Positions 28,705 through 38,193 of a stretch of DNA of 64,000 nt are shown piece after piece (the stretch's first letter is position 1; each line of letters starts with the position of its first letter). This stretch comes from a virus, in IMG/VR virus record IMGVR_UViG_3300042922_000250, positions 1-64,000 of that record. The stretch is one strand, 5' to 3'. The notes beneath the pieces were generated by a model. The model did no database searches. It was given only the letters and a program-made list of their open reading frames with translations, and had not been told where the DNA came from. The position numbers and the translations under genes are program-made.

Positions 28705-30165
28705 TCAGAAATTCACCTCGCTTACGTTAGTAACTAGAGTTTGAACGGCCAACCTTCCCGATGATCCGCTTATTCTGGCCTCTAAATAATCAAGCCTCTT
28801 TTGTAGATTCTTTCTTATTCGAGTATATTTATCTGACACAATTGGCGATTCGTCACCATATATCTCTGATTCATCGCCAAAAATATCGCTGTCCGTAGAT
28901 GAAAACATATACGGATATGACTTTGTACTTAACTCTAAATTTGCATTTCCAGGAACAAAGTTAACCGTCATATAATTGAAGTACTCAAGGATATATTTTT
29001 TCAATGTCGGAATATGGCGTTTTGTAATGAGCAAGTAGTCAAAATTATTACCATCATCAGTATCTATGGTCTCATCGATTTTGCCTATTTTATTACCGTA
29101 TAAAACATACACATTGTTTTCGTTTATCATCACATCGTTAATCTGATAGGCAAACGTTCTGCGTGTCCAACTGCCTGCAATGCCATTCACCGTAACATTA
29201 TAGTGATACATATAGACGAGTTTGTCTGATTGTCCTTTTACCCATATTTGGCGTTTACTAGGAACATGCCACATATGCGCCCCTACATCCGAATTAAGCA
29301 CAAACCACGGGTTTATAAAATAACCAGGTGCAGGATAATCTACTTTAACTGCTCCGTATGAATCAGTGGTTGTGAATGATTGAATGCCATCACTGCCGCA
29401 AAAATACGCTACATTGCCAACGGACAGGCCGCAATTGTAATTATAAGCATATACGTTATCGGCGGCAGCAATTACAGCCACGCTGTTAAAGTTATTCTCA
29501 TTAACAATTCGATACGGTGTACCACTTGACTTAATAACGATAAAATCCTGCGATAGTCGCATTGTTGCAGTAATTACGCCTGCATCTTTATAGCCAACAT
29601 CGATAAACTGAGCGGAAGAAATGTCAGACGGATTATTTGTCCATCCGATACGATCACCGATCGCAGAGTAATTCACAACATCAGAAAAGATATTATAAGC
29701 TCTGACTCGACCAGATACAACGCTAACATGGTGAGAATTTGGCGATCCCGTTGTAGTTGCTAATGTAGATCCATCATACTCCTGAACTTGACCGCCACTA
29801 GCAATCAATGCATAAGTATCATATAAACAAAAAGCAGGCCTATACGTGCCTGTTAGTGTGCCTATATGCGTTTTTGTTGCAAAGTTAGTTGTGACAGTAT
29901 ATAGTTCTTGTCCGCTTACAACCAAGTAAATGTCGTGTACTTTATCATAAAATCCTGCTGTCGCTTCTTCTGTTAAGTCCAACTGAGTGACTACACCAGG
30001 AACTACCTGAGGTTGCAAAACCTCGCCGCCGTACTCCCAATTATAGGCTCTTTGTACACATGCATCAGGTATTGATTCCGGTGTTCCTACTAGGCATTCG
30101 CCGCCCATTAAATTAGAAAGGGTAATTGGGTGTGACGTAGCGTTTTTAGCTTGGTATGTACCCAT
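28705..30165 (-). CDS. Tail hub/stabilisation protein (P22 gp10-like)
   Basis: 486 residues, beta-propeller-like composition with repeated Tyr/Gly/Asp strands (VHDIYLVVSGQELYTV, QDFIVIKSSGTPYRIV). Position between adaptor genes and the fibre matches P22 gp10-like hub proteins. The C-terminus is a basic coiled coil (KNLQKRLDYLEAR). Confidence 0.6.
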   Translation of the reverse strand: MGTYQAKNATSHPITLSNLMGGECLVGTPESIPDACVQRAYNWEYGGEVLQPQVVPGVVTQLDLTEEATAGFYDKVHDIYLVVSGQELYTVTTNFATKTHIGTLTGTYRPAFCLYDTYALIASGGQVQEYDGSTLATTTGSPNSHHVSVVSGRVRAYNIFSDVVNYSAIGDRIGWTNNPSDISSAQFIDVGYKDAGVITATMRLSQDFIVIKSSGTPYRIVNENNFNSVAVIAAADNVYAYNYNCGLSVGNVAYFCGSDGIQSFTTTDSYGAVKVDYPAPGYFINPWFVLNSDVGAHMWHVPSKRQIWVKGQSDKLVYMYHYNVTVNGIAGSWTRRTFAYQINDVMINENNVYVLYGNKIGKIDETIDTDDGNNFDYLLITKRHIPTLKKYILEYFNYMTVNFVPGNANLELSTKSYPYMFSSTDSDIFGDESEIYGDESPIVSDKYTRIRKNLQKRLDYLEARISGSSGRLAVQTLVTNVSEVNF

Positions 30166-30168
30166 CCA

Positions 30169-30645
30169 TTACCCTCCCTTGGCTTTAGCGAATGCATTGG
30201 TGTCTCGATCCAAAATGTCAATATCCTGTTGTACATTCATGCTATTGTCTGACTGTAGGCGCGTGCTGATATATGACGCAACAATATCTGCGTACTCGTC
30301 AGGGAGGGGGAAATTATCAGACGATGAATTTACTCTAGACACTTTAGTTGAATATCTGAATTTAACACTGGGAGGCGCACCAACAGCCAAGGAAATAGTT
30401 GAACCCATTGCATTAACTGGATATTGAGAAGTCGGCGGAAAGAATGCGAAAAAATCACTCGGCTTTGTTATTGTTCCTGTAATTACTAATTCTTTTATAA
30501 CTTCCGGATCTTTTGACGATACTCGCAAGTTTTGAACATAGTAAATGCCAGGATTGGTATATGTCATTAACTTTGCGCTGTCGTAGTCGCTTGTGTCGCT
30601 ATTCAGAAGTTGCAAGGCGAGTGCATGAATATCAGATATTTGCAT
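30169..30645 (-). CDS. Head-completion / tail adaptor protein
   Basis: 158 residues, between two structural genes with a 2-3-bp gap on each side. C-terminal FPLPDEYADIVASYISTRL resembles the end of podovirus head-to-tail adaptors. Function inferred from order. Confidence 0.55.
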   Translation of the reverse strand: MQISDIHALALQLLNSDTSDYDSAKLMTYTNPGIYYVQNLRVSSKDPEVIKELVITGTITKPSDFFAFFPPTSQYPVNAMGSTISLAVGAPPSVKFRYSTKVSRVNSSSDNFPLPDEYADIVASYISTRLQSDNSMNVQQDIDILDRDTNAFAKAKGG

Positions 30646-30647
30646 TA

Positions 30648-31253
30648 TTAATAATCACCTCTGCCGCAACTTCCGGAGTAGTAACCGTCAACAACCGTTA
30701 CGCCTGTCTCAATATTTCCTAGTAGCTTACCAATTGTAGAGTTATATTCAGCCACCAAATCAAACCCATTCCCGGATAAAACAGCAACGATATATTGCAC
30801 CAATAACTCTTCAACGTCCGTCTGATAGCCGCTATCGTCCGTATCTTCCATGTTTTCTGTCTCTGGAATATAGGTAATTTCATAGTCATATGATTTGTCT
30901 GGGATTGGATAGAATTTAACAACGTTTGTATTTAACAAATAGTATCGTCTCGGTTCTCCGGTTCTTGTTTTATCCGGTATCTCAGATAAGGATACCTTTG
31001 TTACTGGGTGTTTATTTAAACGAAAGTCAATAATCTTGATTGGCTTCTTAGCCATTGCCAGAGACTCGCCAGCATTTACCGTTCCAGTAATTTCTTCCGA
31101 TAATTGCATTGGCATATGGTCAAGTATTGTTTTGCGCAACAACTTATTCCCTTTGTTGTATCTATCCATTAATTCATATGAATTGAACACGTCAAATCCG
31201 ATGTTTTTTAATTCATAGTTAGCACTAAGCAACAATTCGTTGATAATCGTCAA
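30648..31253 (-). CDS. gp4/gp6-like portal-tail adaptor
   Basis: 201 residues. TRTGEPRRYYLLNTNVVKFYPIPDKSYDYEITY is typical of phage adaptor proteins of the gp6/DUF6682 kind; the C-terminal helices would dock on the portal. Assigned by pattern and order. Confidence 0.6.
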   Translation of the reverse strand: MTIINELLLSANYELKNIGFDVFNSYELMDRYNKGNKLLRKTILDHMPMQLSEEITGTVNAGESLAMAKKPIKIIDFRLNKHPVTKVSLSEIPDKTRTGEPRRYYLLNTNVVKFYPIPDKSYDYEITYIPETENMEDTDDSGYQTDVEELLVQYIVAVLSGNGFDLVAEYNSTIGKLLGNIETGVTVVDGYYSGSCGRGDY

Positions 31254-31301
31254 TTTGTCACCTCCAATAAAGGAATAAGGAGGGGCAAAGCCCTCCCGTT
31301 A

Positions 31302-31766
31302 CTACGATGTAAAAGTTACTACGCAAGTTCCACTTGCTGCTAATCCCGCAAGTCCTTGCTGTGCTACCAAACTAGCTGTTAATGTAGCCGTTTCAGCATT
31401 TAACCATGCAGCAGCAGCACCGGACAAGGTGACAGATAGCACACCATCAGTCATGAGATGCGCTCCTGCTGCTGGAGATATCGCGGCTGTTCCGGCTGTT
31501 GATGTGTCAGCTACGGCCAAAGTTATTGGTCCGGAGTACCATGTATGGCGTTCGCCGTCTGCCGTTTCAAGAGCAACAGAAACAACCTGGCTCCATGCCG
31601 CAGAAGTTGGAGCAGGTGTTGCGGTTGCCGGGGTGCATTTTACGACAATATCTCCGCTTAAAGCTTTGAATAATGCTTTGATGTTGGTTAATTCGCCAGT
31701 CATACCACCGTTAGCCAATCCGGTTCTTAATGACTCCATGCCTGGGTTATAAGTTACATCTGCCAT
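31302..31766 (-). CDS. Probable capsid decoration protein
   Basis: 154 residues immediately downstream of the capsid gene with stop/start overlap. Ala/Thr/Ser-rich beta-sandwich (Ig-like) composition (GPITLAVADTSTAGTAAISP), as in head decoration proteins. Confidence 0.55.
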   Translation of the reverse strand: MADVTYNPGMESLRTGLANGGMTGELTNIKALFKALSGDIVVKCTPATATPAPTSAAWSQVVSVALETADGERHTWYSGPITLAVADTSTAGTAAISPAAGAHLMTDGVLSVTLSGAAAAWLNAETATLTASLVAQQGLAGLAASGTCVVTFTS

Positions 31767-32740
31767 TATTCCACCGCCCCGCCAGTCATTACCTGGATAA
31801 CGCCATAATCCTTGCTGTCGTATACGGATTTATTCATAGAACCCCAGAACGCACAACCTTGACCCAATACGTTTCCGTAATCGTCATCATCTTTAATAGG
31901 CCACATGTTGCGACCAATTGCATGGCAGCAAGCTTGTTGACCAAGTAGCAGATTGTGAACTACGTTTGCAGAGCTTGCGCCGGTAGTGGTGTTTTTAATG
32001 CGCTCCCACTCGTAAACTGCTACACCATCAATAAAGCCTAAAACTCCGCTAAACAATGGGTTTTTCTTCATGTCACGAATGCCAGCACCTTGCTGGTTCG
32101 CAATCCATACGGGATCTGCCTTTAGGTCACGAGCCGCCCAAGTTCCAACGAGCATAATATACATGTCCTCGCCTTCAACTTTTAGCGGTATAACTTTCGG
32201 AGAGTGCGTGATAGCTCTGCGCTTTGCTTTAGAAATAAGCGCACAAGTCAATTTATCATTTGCGGTAATAGCAACTTCAGTACCAGCAGCAGCAGCAGAC
32301 ATCCATTCACCAGCAGAAGAAGTGCCGGTAGGTGAAGTTGTCATTTTAGTTACAAACGTTTTTTCCTGCCAGTTACCATACCACCGGACAAGAGCTTTTT
32401 TAATCATAGGCCATTGCTCATATACGGGTTTTTGAGTATCCCATTCAGTAGAACTAACGGCATGACGCACTTGGTCAATGGTAACCGAGAAATCATGTAC
32501 AATGTGCGCCTCTTCATTGCCTTTAAGCGTTGCATTACCGGTTACGCCATCGCCAGTTAATTCCATTTCAAGGCCGAAGGTAATCGTCGTTCCTTTTTTG
32601 CTTACAAGGTCAGTGTTTTTGTGAATAACGTTGCTACCATCAGTAGCGGTCAACTTCGATACCCAGTTTTCTTTTTCGCCCTCAGTTTGAATTTTTGATA
32701 CCCACAATTGCGGGATTAATGCGGTATTGATTGTATTCAA
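31766..32740 (-). CDS. Major capsid protein, N4-gp56 family
   Basis: 324 residues. N-terminal LIPQLWVSKIQTEGEKENWV, then DLVSKKGTTITFGL and DFSVTIDQVRHAV, the recognisable N4-gp56/DUF4043 capsid pattern with an HK97-like fold. Placed after scaffold and before adaptors. Confidence 0.85.
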   Translation of the reverse strand: MNTINTALIPQLWVSKIQTEGEKENWVSKLTATDGSNVIHKNTDLVSKKGTTITFGLEMELTGDGVTGNATLKGNEEAHIVHDFSVTIDQVRHAVSSTEWDTQKPVYEQWPMIKKALVRWYGNWQEKTFVTKMTTSPTGTSSAGEWMSAAAAGTEVAITANDKLTCALISKAKRRAITHSPKVIPLKVEGEDMYIMLVGTWAARDLKADPVWIANQQGAGIRDMKKNPLFSGVLGFIDGVAVYEWERIKNTTTGASSANVVHNLLLGQQACCHAIGRNMWPIKDDDDYGNVLGQGCAFWGSMNKSVYDSKDYGVIQVMTGGAVE

Positions 32741-32757
32741 TATTTACACTCCTTTTT

Positions 32758-33750
32758 TTATACCAATCTTGGATCTATTTGTTTTAACATTTCTTTTGGA
32801 ATCTGATCGCTTTTACCATCGCGGATAAGCTGTTCAACTTGCGCCCATGACATTGCAGATGTTTTTGCGCCGCTAAGATTCTGCGCCATTGGCAACCCTG
32901 CCGCTTTATCTAGCGGAGTTGTTGCAATTTGTGCTGCTTGCTCTGGCAAAGAAATAGCACCCTGTGCAGGTGCTTGCGTGATACCTTTCATTTTGTCTTG
33001 ACATTTCTTAGCGAACTCGCGGAGAACAACAAAGTCGTCTTTTGTGCCGAACCCGTTATCAACTCGCTCATAGGCTTCGTCAATCTTCCTGGCTTCTTTT
33101 CTAGGAAGTTCGTCAAGCTCTGCCTCTGCGAATTGTAGCAACACCGGAAAATCAGGTATTGCTTTTAACTCTTGCGCGAAGCTTAAGTTTTCATTCAAAA
33201 CAACCTGTCGCTGTTGATAATCGGCTTCTAGGCGATATTCTTCTTTAGATACGCCCTTAACATATTGCAAATACTTGGCCGGGTCTGTATATTGCAATGT
33301 TTCGATATCGTCAGTTATCTTAAGAGCTTTTCTGATTTTTTCATCAGCCATTTTAGCAATTAGCTCGCTAACATCGATTTGTTGAGGCTGTTGATTTGTC
33401 TGAGCAGCGGCGGGTGCTGGCTGTTGAACAGGCGCTGACTGTTGCTGTTGCGAAGCCTTTACTGCGGCTAATTCAGCAGCAAGAAGCTTGTTCTTGTCGT
33501 TAATCTCCTTGAACCGGTCATACGCTATTACGGTAGGTTTTAACTTTTCGGCTGTATCGCCGCCGACTTGCGAAGGTTCTTCCTGTTCGGCTGAATGTTC
33601 GGCTGAATTATCTTGTTCCTCTGCCAACTCGGCAGGAGTTTCAGTAGTTTTTTCGGTTTCTTTTGGTTGTTCGGTTGTGATTCCTTGCAGTTCTTCCGCG
33701 GTAAAATGGTCTTTTAACGTGTCCACCGGCACGAGATTTATTTCTTCCAT
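32758..33750 (-). CDS. Capsid scaffold protein
   Basis: 330 residues from ATG 33750 behind AAGGAGTGCTAATA. Acidic Glu/Ala/Gln-rich N-terminus, a helical middle and a basic C-terminus that would bind the capsid interior, as in podovirus scaffolds. Lies between portal and capsid. Confidence 0.75.
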   Translation of the reverse strand: MEEINLVPVDTLKDHFTAEELQGITTEQPKETEKTTETPAELAEEQDNSAEHSAEQEEPSQVGGDTAEKLKPTVIAYDRFKEINDKNKLLAAELAAVKASQQQQSAPVQQPAPAAAQTNQQPQQIDVSELIAKMADEKIRKALKITDDIETLQYTDPAKYLQYVKGVSKEEYRLEADYQQRQVVLNENLSFAQELKAIPDFPVLLQFAEAELDELPRKEARKIDEAYERVDNGFGTKDDFVVLREFAKKCQDKMKGITQAPAQGAISLPEQAAQIATTPLDKAAGLPMAQNLSGAKTSAMSWAQVEQLIRDGKSDQIPKEMLKQIDPRLV

Positions 33751-33824
33751 TATTAGCACTCCTTTTTACGTCTCGTGGACGAAATTTAATCTGTGCTTTT
33801 AACGACTGTTGCTGTCGATTGGCA

Positions 33825-33850
33825 TAAAAAATACACCTATCGCTAGGTGC
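33825..33850 (-). terminator. Terminator-like hairpin within the late operon
   Basis: On the minus strand CACCTA-GCGA-TAGGTG is followed by TATTTTTTATG, between the cold-shock gene and the scaffold. It would lower expression downstream unless antiterminated. Confidence 0.55.
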
Positions 33851-33892
33851 TATGCGTTTATTGAGAGTGTTTTACCACTCCGATCACACTCC

Positions 33893-34090
33893 TTAGATTC
33901 TTTTAACTAGCGTAGCCTGCATTCCTCTTGAACTTTCTTTTCCTGGTTCAAACTCAACCAATTCACCAACATCAAGCGTTATGTCTGTGCTCTGAATCGC
34001 CGAGAAATGGCAGAAGTAATTAGTTCCATCATCGCCTGTTATTGTTCCATAGCCTTTGTTGTCGTCCCACTCTTTGCATGTTCCTTGCAT
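33893..34090 (-). CDS. Cold-shock-domain protein
   Basis: 65 residues. KGYGTITGDDGTNYFCHFSAI corresponds to RNP1/RNP2 of a cold-shock domain, with Tyr replacing one usual Phe. Binds RNA or single-strand DNA. Its position between portal and scaffold is unusual; a role in translation of structural mRNA is only a guess. Confidence 0.8.
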   Translation of the reverse strand: MQGTCKEWDDNKGYGTITGDDGTNYFCHFSAIQSTDITLDVGELVEFEPGKESSRGMQATLVKRI

Positions 34091-34101
34091 GAATTACTCC
34101 T

Positions 34102-36099
34102 TTACATAGAATTACCGCCCTGTACAGGCGGTTGCTTCGGCGGGTTATTCATTTGCTGTTGCACTATCAAGCTTGCAGGATCAACCTGTATCCCTGCCTC
34201 TGCCAACACTGCTATTTTGCCTTCAATCGGCAAATCCTTGAAAGCGATTGATAACGAAGTCTTAGGAGGCGGCATCTGGTCAGCATCTTCTTGCTGCTTC
34301 TCCATCATCCTCCTCAACTCTGTTTTGTTATTGATCGGCATATACTCAAGCAACATCTGCGGAGGAATTTGAATTCCTGCTTTTTGCGCATCAATCAACT
34401 GGTATAACGTAGATTGCATAAGGGTTGGAGTCGATTGGCTAGGAGCAACAACAATATCAAACTCAAACTTTGACAGGTCATATAGCACACGCTGTACTAA
34501 TTGCCCTTGTTCATCAATCACTGGCTTCCCTGTGTTCGGGTCGATTTGCGGTTGACGTGTTACCGCTTGATCTTGTCCGTTAGCCAACTCAACGAATTTA
34601 TTCTCGCCATCCTTGCCAATAATTCGCATTACCATTTGTTCTGTAAAGTATTGCGGTATTAGCCCAGGTCTTCCCTTATCACCCCAAAGCAAGTCAAGAA
34701 TTAGGCGTTCTGAATAGTTTGCTTCATCAGCTAAGTCGCTAACCTGCATAAACGAAGCCTTTTGCCTGCGGTCAATCGCAACGCCGGACATATCACCCGG
34801 AACATTAATACTGCCCATCGTTTCAGGATTGATACCACTTATCATGTAGAAGTCTTCGCCGCTAACCTTTTCCATTTCGACATTAGCAGTCGATATCCCA
34901 TCCGGCATGATTCGTTCAACCTTAGTTACGCTAGGCGGAACATTCAATTTTGCTCCCGGAGTAGTTCCAAACGATTTTAACTGCGCATCAAACTCAGGAG
35001 TGCTTGTTCCGTATATAAGCCATATGCCATTAGCCTGCGTATTGACGATATGCATCCGCTGACTTCTGTGCTTATTAAGCTCTCGTTGAATCGGCTTCAA
35101 ATCTCTGATCAGTCCAGCAGGTTCAAGCGAAGCGTCATTCTCGTCCTTTTCTGCCGTGTAATAGGCGAACTCTTGGACAAGAGGGAATCGCTTATGCTTG
35201 TATGGCGAGTCGCTTTCTTCTAACAGCACATCATCTGTGAACACTAGATAGCGGTAATTACAGGATGGAATACGATGCTTTTTGATGCCAGGTATGCGAA
35301 GTGAAGCCATTGACTTCAATTCTTCTGTTTCTTCTAGTATCTCAGGGGTTCCGTCCATCTGATAAACGTTTCTAAATGACCGCTCTTTATACCAATACTG
35401 CGCCACCCTCAGTTTTTTTAATTCCTTACTGTACCAAATTGGTTCGTTGGCGATTGACTCAACTTCTTTTTCTGCCTTGTCGTATTGGTGTTTTAGTCCG
35501 TTTATTTCGCTTGCCTTATCCTCATAAATTAAGGATAATTCGTCAGGATCTTCCCAACTATACACACCACAAAACTCTGCATCTGACAAATCTTCTTTGA
35601 TGCTCTCAGGATCAACAAATACTTCAAACGGTGAACGGCGTTCAATCTTTATCATTCCGTCCATTTTGTCATAATCAAAGTCATAGAACACCCAATAATA
35701 GCCTTTGCCACATATTAGCCTGTCGCGGCTTACCTTCTTTTTGTGGCGATTAAACATGCACTTATCATATACATATTTATTAACGCCTTTTGCAATAGCG
35801 CATATTTCATCATCTTCGCCGCTTCTTGGCAGGAAGTTAGCTTCTGACATATTCTGTCCAAAATAACCTGATACCTGATTGATCAATGGTCTGCAACGGT
35901 TAATGGTGATTGCCGGTCTGCCCTGTTTCATTAGTGCCTGTTCGTCTTTAGCGTCCCATTGCTTACCCTGCACAAAACGAAAGTCTTCCCTTGCTTCCTT
36001 TCGCCAATCAACAGACGCTTCAAGAGATAGGCTAACATTCTGTCTTGCTTTCTGTACTTTGCCTATGTCTGTTGGTTCTGATCTTATTGAATCGTCCAT
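34102..36099 (-). CDS. P22-type portal protein
   Basis: 665 residues from ATG 36099 behind AAGGAGGTGAATAC. DWRKEAREDFRFVQGKQWD near the start and GRPAITINRCRPLINQVSG are hallmarks of the P22-like podovirus portal family, whose length matches. The C-terminal part is Gln/Pro-rich. Forms the dodecameric DNA gate. Confidence 0.88.
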   Translation of the reverse strand: MDDSIRSEPTDIGKVQKARQNVSLSLEASVDWRKEAREDFRFVQGKQWDAKDEQALMKQGRPAITINRCRPLINQVSGYFGQNMSEANFLPRSGEDDEICAIAKGVNKYVYDKCMFNRHKKKVSRDRLICGKGYYWVFYDFDYDKMDGMIKIERRSPFEVFVDPESIKEDLSDAEFCGVYSWEDPDELSLIYEDKASEINGLKHQYDKAEKEVESIANEPIWYSKELKKLRVAQYWYKERSFRNVYQMDGTPEILEETEELKSMASLRIPGIKKHRIPSCNYRYLVFTDDVLLEESDSPYKHKRFPLVQEFAYYTAEKDENDASLEPAGLIRDLKPIQRELNKHRSQRMHIVNTQANGIWLIYGTSTPEFDAQLKSFGTTPGAKLNVPPSVTKVERIMPDGISTANVEMEKVSGEDFYMISGINPETMGSINVPGDMSGVAIDRRQKASFMQVSDLADEANYSERLILDLLWGDKGRPGLIPQYFTEQMVMRIIGKDGENKFVELANGQDQAVTRQPQIDPNTGKPVIDEQGQLVQRVLYDLSKFEFDIVVAPSQSTPTLMQSTLYQLIDAQKAGIQIPPQMLLEYMPINNKTELRRMMEKQQEDADQMPPPKTSLSIAFKDLPIEGKIAVLAEAGIQVDPASLIVQQQMNNPPKQPPVQGGNSM

Positions 36100-36103
36100 G
36101 TAT

Positions 36104-36250
36104 TCACCTCCTTGAAGTCCAATGTTTGCATCTATTGTCAAATGGATGCTTTTCTATTTCTTTGTCGTCATATGCGCAAATGTTGCGCATTGCGTTCCAT
36201 TCGTCGCTATGGCTTAGAAGCCATTCGCAATTAGCACATTTATGCCACAT
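36104..36250 (-). CDS. 48-residue zinc-binding protein
   Basis: HKCANCEW at the start, then CAYDDKE and CKHW, giving four Cys ligands. TAATG overlap with the upstream gene and a stop just before the portal ribosome site. Confidence 0.65.
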   Translation of the reverse strand: MWHKCANCEWLLSHSDEWNAMRNICAYDDKEIEKHPFDNRCKHWTSRR

Positions 36251-36447
36251 TACTGCACCATCCCAGTGTTATAAAACATGTAGTAAATCTCCGATAATTG
36301 ATCGCTTGTTAGCGAATCAACAAAGAATTTAATCTCCAACGGCGTTGTTCCTGGATTGCGAGCTTTTAGCAAATCCATCTCTGACATTAGGACTCGGTAG
36401 GCGAAGTCGCGCAAGGCTTTGTCTGAGACGTGAGGGCTAGCGTACAT
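36250..36447 (-). CDS. Small late protein
   Basis: 65 residues from ATG 36447, inside the end of the upstream gene; helical (SDKALRDFAYRVLMSEMDLLK). Function unknown. Confidence 0.55.
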   Translation of the reverse strand: MYASPHVSDKALRDFAYRVLMSEMDLLKARNPGTTPLEIKFFVDSLTSDQLSEIYYMFYNTGMVQ

Positions 36448-36703
36448 TATCGAGAAACCTCTTCGCTTTTTCGATTGTGTCAAACTCAGTTACATATAAA
36501 CCGCGCTCCGCGACTACAACTCTACTGCCTGAATCTTCAACGATCATGTATCCCCGGTATTCTTGAAAAGGAACTGCTGTTCCAGGACTTGAACTAAGTT
36601 CTTTCATTAATGATTTGTTTTCAAGCTCCGCTGCCTGCTTCTTAGCTCTTGCCTCTGCTCTCGCCTGTGCTAATTTCGCTTTTTGCTCGTCAGTCATTGC
36701 CAT
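36437..36703 (-). CDS. Small late protein with basic N-terminus
   Basis: 88 residues: Ala/Lys/Arg-rich N-terminal helix (QKAKLAQARAEARAKKQA), then a small beta domain (YRGYMIVEDSGSRVVVAERG). The beta domain resembles that of the next gene (NYKGYSFSLDDNNN). Function unknown. Confidence 0.6.
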   Translation of the reverse strand: MAMTDEQKAKLAQARAEARAKKQAAELENKSLMKELSSSPGTAVPFQEYRGYMIVEDSGSRVVVAERGLYVTEFDTIEKAKRFLDNVR

Positions 36704-36901
36704 TTATTTAGCACCTTCCTTGTAGTCAATCCAACTCTTTAACGCTTTAATGCACGATGAAGTTCTTTCTGTTTTTTCTATATCTATCTCGCTATTCATT
36801 GTTACGCCGTGCCGAATTACTCCGTCTTTAATGGCAAATATGTTGTTATTATCATCTAAACTAAACGAATACCCCTTATAATTTTCTATCCTGCCATCCA
36901 T
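36704..36901 (-). CDS. Small late protein
   Basis: 65 residues: NYKGYSFSLDDNNNIFAIKD followed by a helix ending WIDYK. Overlaps the terminase stop. Function unknown; likely a paralogue of the domain in the preceding protein. Confidence 0.6.
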   Translation of the reverse strand: MDGRIENYKGYSFSLDDNNNIFAIKDGVIRHGVTMNSEIDIEKTERTSSCIKALKSWIDYKEGAK

Positions 36902-38193
36902 GATGTTGCCTCCTCTTCCTCTTGACGGTCATAGCCGCCATAGTCTATTTTTGGTTTTTCTTCCGCAATGTGTTCACGCCAATAGACCATTTCCTGCTCA
37001 TTGCCGTATCGAATAGCATCAATCAAGTGATTGTTTCTATCAACAGGCTTGGCAAGCTGTTCACCATGTTTGTTTTCTTCCCACTTGTAAGAGGAAAATT
37101 CATTCTTTGTGTTTTGACAACGCACATCAATAATGATTTCCTGCTGTTGCAGCCATTGTATACCGTAATTAACGCTATCTTTACCCTTAATTGCACCAAC
37201 CGTTGATATGCCGCGCTGCGCCAATTCTATAATTGATTTAGGCTCTGAGCTATCGCAAGTAATTAATTCCTTGCCGATCATCGGCTTTAGTGATTTTGCT
37301 AAATCATCATTAGTCAATCCGCGCTCGTATAACTCATCTAAGATATATAAACGTTTTCGCTTTCTATCGTAATGAGTACGAGCAGCAGCAGAAGGATCAG
37401 AAGCAAATCCGAAGTCAAGACCGTTATTAAACGTAGCAAATGTTTTGCGTTCCTCTGTTAAATCCCTAACAATCCAGTTAGTAAAGATAACGCCGCCAAG
37501 GAATCCCCAATTGCCAAGCAAATAAACATCTTTATAATACTTGTCTTTGGTGTTCTCTAGCCTCTTTATATCGTCAGTTGTCAAGAATGTGTTGTCTTTG
37601 TATGTTGTCTTTAAGATGAATATTTCATCATCTTTGTACTTCTTTGCTCCATCTGTCCAGATGGGCCTAAAGTATGTTGTGTATATCCAATGTGTTTGGT
37701 TGATCGGATTAAATGACAGGACGATTCTCTTATTAACCTTAGACATACCGCGCAGACGTTTATCTAACTGCTGGACATCTTCGTAATCAGCCTCAGTAGC
37801 TTCCTCATACCATATGTCAGTAATAACGCCCTTTGCCGGAGTTATAGACTTAACACGTTCTGAATCATCCATACCAATAAACAATATCTGATACCCATTC
37901 TGACAAGTTATAATCATATCTGTTTGATTAAACTTAAACAGATGAGTACATTTGAATTTACTGATAGACTTACTTATTTCGTTATAAACAGAACGCTTTG
38001 CTGTGTTCGCTACCTTCCGAACAACCAGATAATTATGACCACCTTTCAGTATATCAAGAACAGTTCTATCAGCAAGAAATACTGATTTCCCAGAAGATGA
38101 ACCGCCATAATATACCTCCAACGGCGCAACCCATCCAAGATACGGACGATAAACAGGATTAAAACACTTCTTGTCTATGTTCAAATTAATCAT
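36886..38193 (-). CDS. terL: Large terminase subunit (PBSX/Terminase_3 family)
   Basis: 435 residues. ATPase: Walker A-like YYGGSSSGKSVFLA at about residue 30, Walker B ITDIWYEEATEAD. Nuclease: NGLDFGFASDPSA (first Asp), LYILDELYERG and a C-terminal NHLIDAIRYG. Drives DNA packaging and cuts concatemers. An intrinsic terminator precedes the gene. Confidence 0.93.
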   Translation of the reverse strand: MINLNIDKKCFNPVYRPYLGWVAPLEVYYGGSSSGKSVFLADRTVLDILKGGHNYLVVRKVANTAKRSVYNEISKSISKFKCTHLFKFNQTDMIITCQNGYQILFIGMDDSERVKSITPAKGVITDIWYEEATEADYEDVQQLDKRLRGMSKVNKRIVLSFNPINQTHWIYTTYFRPIWTDGAKKYKDDEIFILKTTYKDNTFLTTDDIKRLENTKDKYYKDVYLLGNWGFLGGVIFTNWIVRDLTEERKTFATFNNGLDFGFASDPSAAARTHYDRKRKRLYILDELYERGLTNDDLAKSLKPMIGKELITCDSSEPKSIIELAQRGISTVGAIKGKDSVNYGIQWLQQQEIIIDVRCQNTKNEFSSYKWEENKHGEQLAKPVDRNNHLIDAIRYGNEQEMVYWREHIAEEKPKIDYGGYDRQEEEEATSWMAG

